A stretch of DNA of 64,000 bases from Hohaiivirga grylli (GTDB taxonomy: Bacteria; Pseudomonadota; Alphaproteobacteria; Rhizobiales; Beijerinckiaceae), in assembly GCF_039655745.1 (NCBI RefSeq), contig NZ_JBBYXI010000002.1:753446-817445 (forward strand), in the 5' to 3' direction. The translations under genes and the position numbers were made by a program. This document shows, piece by piece, positions 60,278-64,000 of this stretch. Numbering within the stretch: the stretch's first letter is position 1; each line of letters opens with the position of its first letter. The notes under the pieces are model-generated. The model searched no databases, was not told the origin of the DNA, and saw only the letters and a program-made list of their open reading frames with translations.

Positions 60278-60661
60278 TTAAGCCTGTTTAGCGGCGGCTT
60301 CACGAACCACGATGGTGAGGTTCGCGAAGGGCTTCATGATGCGGGAACCACGACCGCGAGCGCGGGCATGGAAGCGCTTCATTACAAGCGCCTTGCCGAC
60401 AAACGCCTGAGCAACAACCAGATCATCAACGTCGAGATTATGATTATTCTCGGCATTAGCGATGGCGCTCTGCAGGCACTTACGGACGTCGGTAGCGATA
60501 CGCTTACGAGAGAACTCGAGATCGGCAAGAGCGGTTGCAACCTTCTTACCACGAATCAACTGCGCGACGAGGTTAAGCTTCTGGGGGCTAATGCGGATCA
60601 TACGCAGAACTGCGCGAGCCTCATTATCAGCCAGAGCACGAGGAGTAGATGTCTTAGCCAT
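60278..60661 (-). CDS. rplV: 50S ribosomal protein L22
   Basis: A 127-residue L22 whose beta-hairpin lines the exit tunnel at the macrolide constriction. RISPQKLNLVAQLIRGKKV and MKRFHARARGRGSRIMKP (the hairpin) are diagnostic. It lies 2 nt after rpsS, so translation is probably coupled. Confidence 0.97.
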   Translation of the reverse strand: MAKTSTPRALADNEARAVLRMIRISPQKLNLVAQLIRGKKVATALADLEFSRKRIATDVRKCLQSAIANAENNHNLDVDDLVVAQAFVGKALVMKRFHARARGRGSRIMKPFANLTIVVREAAAKQA

Positions 60662-60663
60662 GC

Positions 60664-60942
60664 TTATCTCCTCTTTGCTTTCTTATCCGCTGCGTGACCA
60701 GGGAAATTGCGGGTTGGTGAAAATTCACCAAACTTATGACCGACCATTTCCTCGTTCACGGAGACGGGAATGTGCTTCTGTCCATTGTACACACCAAAGG
60801 TGAGACCAACGAACTGCGGTAGGATCGTGGAGCGACGGCTCCAGATCTTGATGACCTCATTGCGGCCCGACGAACGAGCAGCCTCGGCCTTCTTGAGGAG
60901 GTAGCCGTCTACAAACGGACCCTTCCAAAGCGAACGTGCCAT
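60664..60942 (-). CDS. rpsS: 30S ribosomal protein S19
   Basis: A 92-residue S19 in the head of the small subunit. MARSLWKGPFVDGYLLKKAE, IKIWSRRSTILPQFVGLTFGVYNG and VGHKFGEFSPTRNFPGH are diagnostic. It lies 11 nt after rplB. Confidence 0.97.
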   Translation of the reverse strand: MARSLWKGPFVDGYLLKKAEAARSSGRNEVIKIWSRRSTILPQFVGLTFGVYNGQKHIPVSVNEEMVGHKFGEFSPTRNFPGHAADKKAKRR

Positions 60943-60953
60943 GACGTGCCCTC

Positions 60954-61796
60954 TTAGCCCTTCTTCTTCCGAACGTGGCGGCTGGTGATAATGAACTTAT
61001 CAGTGCGCTTGTTCGAACGAGTTTTCTTGCCCTTAGTCGGAATACCCCAAGGGGTAACCGGGTTACGACCGCCAGAGGTACGACCTTCACCACCACCGTG
61101 TGGGTGATCGATCGGGTTCATCGACACGCCGCGGTTATGCGGACGGCGACCAAGCCAGCGGCTGCGACCGGCTTTACCGATCGACGTGTTCATATGGTCT
61201 GGGTTGGAAACAGCACCAACAGTTGCATAGCACTGGCCATGCACAAGACGCTGCTCACCGGAGTTCAGACGGACTGTAACATAACCCTGATCGCGACCAA
61301 CGATCTGAGCATAAGTACCAGCTGAACGAGCCAGAGCACCGCCACGACCGATCTTCAGCTCCACGTTGTGGATGATCGTTCCAACCGGCATGTTACCGAT
61401 TGGCATTGCGTTGCCAGGCTTAATATCAACCTGTGTGCCCTGCACGACCTTATCGCCAACAGCAAGACGCTGCGGAGCAAGGATGTAGGACAGATCACCG
61501 TCTTCATAGCGAACGAGCGCAATGAAGGCTGTGCGATTTGGGTCATACTCGATTCTCTCGACAGTAGCGACCATGCCTTCTTTGCCACGACGCTTAAAGT
61601 CGATATTGCGAAGAACGCGTTTATGTCCACCACCGCGGAAACGAACCGTTACACGACCGTTGTTGTTACGACCACCCGAACTGCTCTTGCCTTCGGTGAG
61701 TGTCTTGACCGGCTTACCCTTATAGAGCTCGCTGCGATCAACAATCACCAACTGGCGCAGGCCCGGTGTGATCGGTTTGAAAGTCTTCAAAGCCAT
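60954..61796 (-). CDS. rplB: 50S ribosomal protein L2
   Basis: A 280-residue L2 needed for subunit joining and close to the peptidyl-transferase centre. MALKTFKPITPGLRQLVIVD, GGHKRVLRNIDFKR and the conserved DHPHGGGEGRTSGGRNPVTP with the key histidine are present. It lies 20 nt after rplW. Confidence 0.97.
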   Translation of the reverse strand: MALKTFKPITPGLRQLVIVDRSELYKGKPVKTLTEGKSSSGGRNNNGRVTVRFRGGGHKRVLRNIDFKRRGKEGMVATVERIEYDPNRTAFIALVRYEDGDLSYILAPQRLAVGDKVVQGTQVDIKPGNAMPIGNMPVGTIIHNVELKIGRGGALARSAGTYAQIVGRDQGYVTVRLNSGEQRLVHGQCYATVGAVSNPDHMNTSIGKAGRSRWLGRRPHNRGVSMNPIDHPHGGGEGRTSGGRNPVTPWGIPTKGKKTRSNKRTDKFIITSRHVRKKKG

Positions 61797-61816
61797 CGAA
61801 TCACTCTCCTACCTGC

Positions 61817-62113
61817 TCACAGCCCGGTCGTCACATCAATCGTTTGACCTTCTTCAAGGGTAACGATTGCTTTTTTGACGTCAGACCGTTGTCCACGCAT
61901 ACCGCGGAACACTTTAACCTTGCCCTTGGTTACGAGCGTGTTAACGCTCTTAACTTTTACGTCGAACAACTTCTCAACCGCTTCTTTAATCTGCGGCTTT
62001 GTTGCTGTTGCGGCGACCTTAAAGACAACCTTGTTCTGCTCTGAGAGCAGAGTTGCCTTTTCGGTGATAACCGGGCTCTTGATTACATCATAAAGGCGCG
62101 GATCCAAATTCAT
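61817..62113 (-). CDS. rplW: 50S ribosomal protein L23
   Basis: A 98-residue L23 at the tunnel exit, docking site for trigger factor and SRP. YDVIKSPVITEKATLLSEQNKVVF and VKSVNTLVTKGKVKVFRGMRGQR are diagnostic. Its start overlaps the rplD stop by 4 nt. Confidence 0.97.
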   Translation of the reverse strand: MNLDPRLYDVIKSPVITEKATLLSEQNKVVFKVAATATKPQIKEAVEKLFDVKVKSVNTLVTKGKVKVFRGMRGQRSDVKKAIVTLEEGQTIDVTTGL

Positions 62114-62730
62114 TTGAAGCGCGCCTCCAGCGCATCTACTGCATCCTTGGAAAGCACAAGCTTTTCACGACGCAGAATGTCGTAAACGTTGATACCCTGA
62201 ACCGGCAGAACATCCACATTAGGAATGCTACGAGCGGCCAGATCGAAATTCAGTTCGACGTCAGCACCTGTGATGATCAAGGCGCTCTGAAGACCGAGCT
62301 TGTTAAAGCGTTCGATCAGAGCCTTGGTCTTTGGCTCGGCCAGCTTCACATCATCGACGATGATCAGGGAAGCATCTTTAGCCTTTGCCGACAGGGCGTG
62401 TTTCAAAGCAAGCGCACGGATCTTCTTAGGAAGATCATGAGCATGGCTACGAACAACCGGACCGAATGCACGTCCACCGCCGCGGAACTGCGGAGCAGAA
62501 GCTGCACCGTGGCGAGCATTACCCGTACCCTTTTGCTTATAAAGCTTCTTGGTTGTACGAGCGATGTCCGAACGGTTCTTCACGGCGTGCGTACCGGCCT
62601 GACGCTTTGCGAGCTGCCAGCGAACGCAACGCTGCAGAAGATCAGCGCGTGGCTCGAGACCGAAAATGGCCTCATTGAGCGTGACCGACCCGGCTTTTTT
62701 GCCGTCAAGCGTGGTGATATCTAATTTCAT
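62110..62730 (-). CDS. rplD: 50S ribosomal protein L4
   Basis: A 206-residue L4 whose loop reaches the exit tunnel; in E. coli it represses the S10 operon. ATG at 62730 overlaps the rplC stop in a TGATG arrangement. GTHAVKNRSDIARTTKKLYKQKGTG with ARHGAASAPQFRGGGRAFGP is the tunnel loop. Confidence 0.97.
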   Translation of the reverse strand: MKLDITTLDGKKAGSVTLNEAIFGLEPRADLLQRCVRWQLAKRQAGTHAVKNRSDIARTTKKLYKQKGTGNARHGAASAPQFRGGGRAFGPVVRSHAHDLPKKIRALALKHALSAKAKDASLIIVDDVKLAEPKTKALIERFNKLGLQSALIITGADVELNFDLAARSIPNVDVLPVQGINVYDILRREKLVLSKDAVDALEARFK

Positions 62731-63464
62731 CACGCATTCTCCTCAGCTTGCGCAGGCTCTGCAACCGGTGCCGGAGCAGAAGCTTCACCCTGTGCACGGA
62801 ACTTACCGGGCATAGGAGCTTCCTTCGGCAGCGACCGCTTTACAGCGTCGCGCACAAAAATCCATCCACCAGCAACGCCTGGAACAGCGCCTTCGACAAG
62901 GATGAGACCACGTTCGACGTCGGTTTGTACAACACGCAGGTTCTGCGTTGTTACACGTTCGACACCCATGTGACCTGGCATCTTCTTGTTCTTGAAGGTC
63001 TTGCCCGGATCCTGACGACCACCGGTAGAACCGATCGAACGGTGCGAAACAGACACACCGTGCGATGCACGAAGACCACCGAAATTCCAGCGCTTCATAC
63101 CACCGGCAAACCCCTTACCTGTTGAGGTGCCCGTCACATCGACGAACTGACCGACAACAAAGTGGTCTGCAGTGATTTCAGCTCCGACCGGAATGACCGC
63201 ATCTTCAGAGACGCGGAACTCGGCAAGCTTCTGCTTTGGCTCAACCTTAGCGACCGCGAAGCGACCACGTTCAGCCTTGCTGACATTCTTCACCTTGGCT
63301 CTACCAACACCGACCTGCAGTGCAGTATAACCGTTCTTTTCCATGGTACGATGGGCGACCACTTGACACTGATCGACCTTCAGAACCGTTACCGGAATAT
63401 GTTCGCCCGCTTCTGTGAAGATGCGGGTCATTCCGACCTTTTGCGCGATGACGCCTGAGCGCAT
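62730..63464 (-). CDS. rplC: 50S ribosomal protein L3
   Basis: A 244-residue L3 that helps start 50S assembly and reaches the peptidyl-transferase centre. MRSGVIAQKVGMTRIFTEAG, SVSHRSIGSTGGRQDPGKTF and KKMPGHMGVERVTTQNL are conserved. The last 25 residues are a Pro/Ala/Glu-rich extension not in E. coli L3. It lies 47 nt after rpsJ. Confidence 0.97.
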   Translation of the reverse strand: MRSGVIAQKVGMTRIFTEAGEHIPVTVLKVDQCQVVAHRTMEKNGYTALQVGVGRAKVKNVSKAERGRFAVAKVEPKQKLAEFRVSEDAVIPVGAEITADHFVVGQFVDVTGTSTGKGFAGGMKRWNFGGLRASHGVSVSHRSIGSTGGRQDPGKTFKNKKMPGHMGVERVTTQNLRVVQTDVERGLILVEGAVPGVAGGWIFVRDAVKRSLPKEAPMPGKFRAQGEASAPAPVAEPAQAEENA

Positions 63465-63511
63465 GAGCGAATCCTCTCGGCGTGTTCAACCGATGCCCTA
63501 AACCTTGCGGC

Positions 63512-63820
63512 TTAGAGCTTGATTTCCACATCCACACCAGCGGCGAGATCGAGCTTCATAAGAGCATCAACCGTCTGCGGTGTGGGATCGACGATGTCGA
63601 GAACACGCTTGTGCGTGCGCATCTCGAACTGTTCCCGCGACTTCTTGTCGATGTGCGGGGAGCGAAGTACCGTATAGCGTTCAATACGCGTCGGCAGCGG
63701 GATTGGCCCGCGAACCTGAGCGCCGGTCCGCTTCGCCGTCGAAACGATTTCTCGTGTCGACGCATCGAGGATGCGGTGATCGAACGCTTTCAGGCGAATA
63801 CGGATATTATGACCGTTCAT
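63512..63820 (-). CDS. rpsJ: 30S ribosomal protein S10 (NusE)
   Basis: A 102-residue S10, also the antitermination factor NusE. The beginning IRIRLKAFDHRILDASTREIV, PIPLPTRIERYTVLRSPHIDKKSREQFEMRTHKR and the end VDALMKLDLAAGVDVEIKL are nearly invariant. It is the first gene of the S10 operon here, 61 nt after tuf with a terminator-like hairpin in between. Confidence 0.97.
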   Translation of the reverse strand: MNGHNIRIRLKAFDHRILDASTREIVSTAKRTGAQVRGPIPLPTRIERYTVLRSPHIDKKSREQFEMRTHKRVLDIVDPTPQTVDALMKLDLAAGVDVEIKL

Positions 63821-63834
63821 GAATAATTCCTGTC

Positions 63835-63866
63835 AAAAAAGGTGCAGTAGCGGTGCAACTGCACCT
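63835..63866 (-). terminator. Terminator/attenuator between tuf and rpsJ
   Basis: On the minus strand a 9-bp stem pairs 63866-63858 with 63848-63840 and leads directly into T6 (63840-63835). The left arm GGTGC can also pair with GCACC just 4 nt further on, which would prevent the terminator stem. The space is too short for an independent rpsJ promoter after it. Confidence 0.75.
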
Positions 63867-63881
63867 CTTTGAATTGAACTC

Positions 63882-64000
63882 TTACTCGACGATAGCGGCG
63901 ACGACGCCGGCACCGACGGTACGACCACCTTCACGGATAGCGAAGCGGAGCTTCTCTTCCATAGCGATCGGAACGATCAGCGAAACGTCGACGGTGACGT
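63882..64000 (-). CDS. tuf: Elongation factor Tu, 3' end only
   Basis: The last 39 or so codons of EF-Tu, which carries aminoacyl-tRNA to the ribosome. The frame reads MEEKLRFAIREGGRTVGAGV then VAAIVE and the TAA stop at 63884-63882, the invariant C-terminus of domain III. The rest of the gene lies beyond the right edge. Codon use is strongly biased, as expected for a highly expressed gene. Confidence 0.96.
   Translation of the reverse strand, partial: VTVDVSLIVPIAMEEKLRFAIREGGRTVGAGVVAAIVE

Noticed and set aside
1..64000. CRISPR arrays, insertion sequences, prophage, integrase or attachment sites, toxin-antitoxin pairs
   Set aside because: I looked for regular direct repeats, transposase or integrase motifs and small paired genes and saw none. 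The tRNA-Leu 3' end is not followed by an integrase or an obvious repeat of its end.

Overview
The window comes from an alphaproteobacterial chromosome. I place it in the order Hyphomicrobiales (Rhizobiales), because several gene strings recalled from Brucella, Rhizobium and relatives are present: prfB-mrcA-amiC with divergent rne; a PLP aminotransferase, a DsbA-type oxidase, aroQ, accB and accC; aat, a DUF2155 gene and the NDUFA12-like complex I gene; pccA-small gene-pccB; ATP12-gph-psiF-like-rluC-rarA-degP. Base composition looks close to half GC by eye, low for that order. The genus cannot be named from the sequence alone.

Layout. 1-6043: partial AsmA/YhdP-like envelope gene, bcp, prfB with its programmed +1 frameshift, mrcA. 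6221-10664: amiC and, divergently, rne behind a roughly 480-650 nt structured leader. 10733-15427: aminotransferase, then dsbA-like, aroQ, accB, accC. 15461-19091: a four-gene siderophore ABC transporter facing the other way, between accC and aat. 19220-25275: aat, DUF2155, NDUFA12-like, then a long leader and the B12-dependent ribonucleotide reductase nrdJ. 25476-32079: old yellow enzyme, xthA, exoR-like gene, small lipoprotein, lipB, tRNA-Leu(GAG), a GH25 lysozyme lipoprotein and a YdcF-like gene. 32111-37087: livFGMH and livK. 37268-42402: DUF599 membrane protein and propionyl-CoA carboxylase. 42567-49201: ATP12, gph, psiF-like, rluC, rarA, degP and a VOC protein. 49338-64000: the S10-spc-alpha ribosomal cluster from rpsJ to rplQ, with secY, adk and rpoA, and the 3' end of tuf at the right edge.

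How the genes fit together. accB/accC start fatty-acid synthesis and lipB supplies lipoylation. The liv importer brings in leucine, isoleucine and valine; isoleucine and valine breakdown gives propionyl-CoA, the substrate of the nearby PccAB. NrdJ needs adenosylcobalamin, and so would the mutase usually found downstream of PccAB (not in this window). mrcA, amiC, degP, the GH25 protein and the YdcF-like protein concern the envelope; exoR is a periplasmic regulator in rhizobia.

Most of the window is core genome. I found no CRISPR array, insertion sequence, prophage or toxin-antitoxin pair, and nothing I can defend as a wholly new system. The best targets for follow-up are cis-acting RNAs: the rne leader, the hairpin just before nrdJ, the tuf-rpsJ terminator with competing pairings, and intercistronic hairpins in the ribosomal cluster. 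The siderophore transporter inside a conserved biosynthetic string is the clearest accessory insertion. Promoters, hairpins and start choices were read by eye without scoring.
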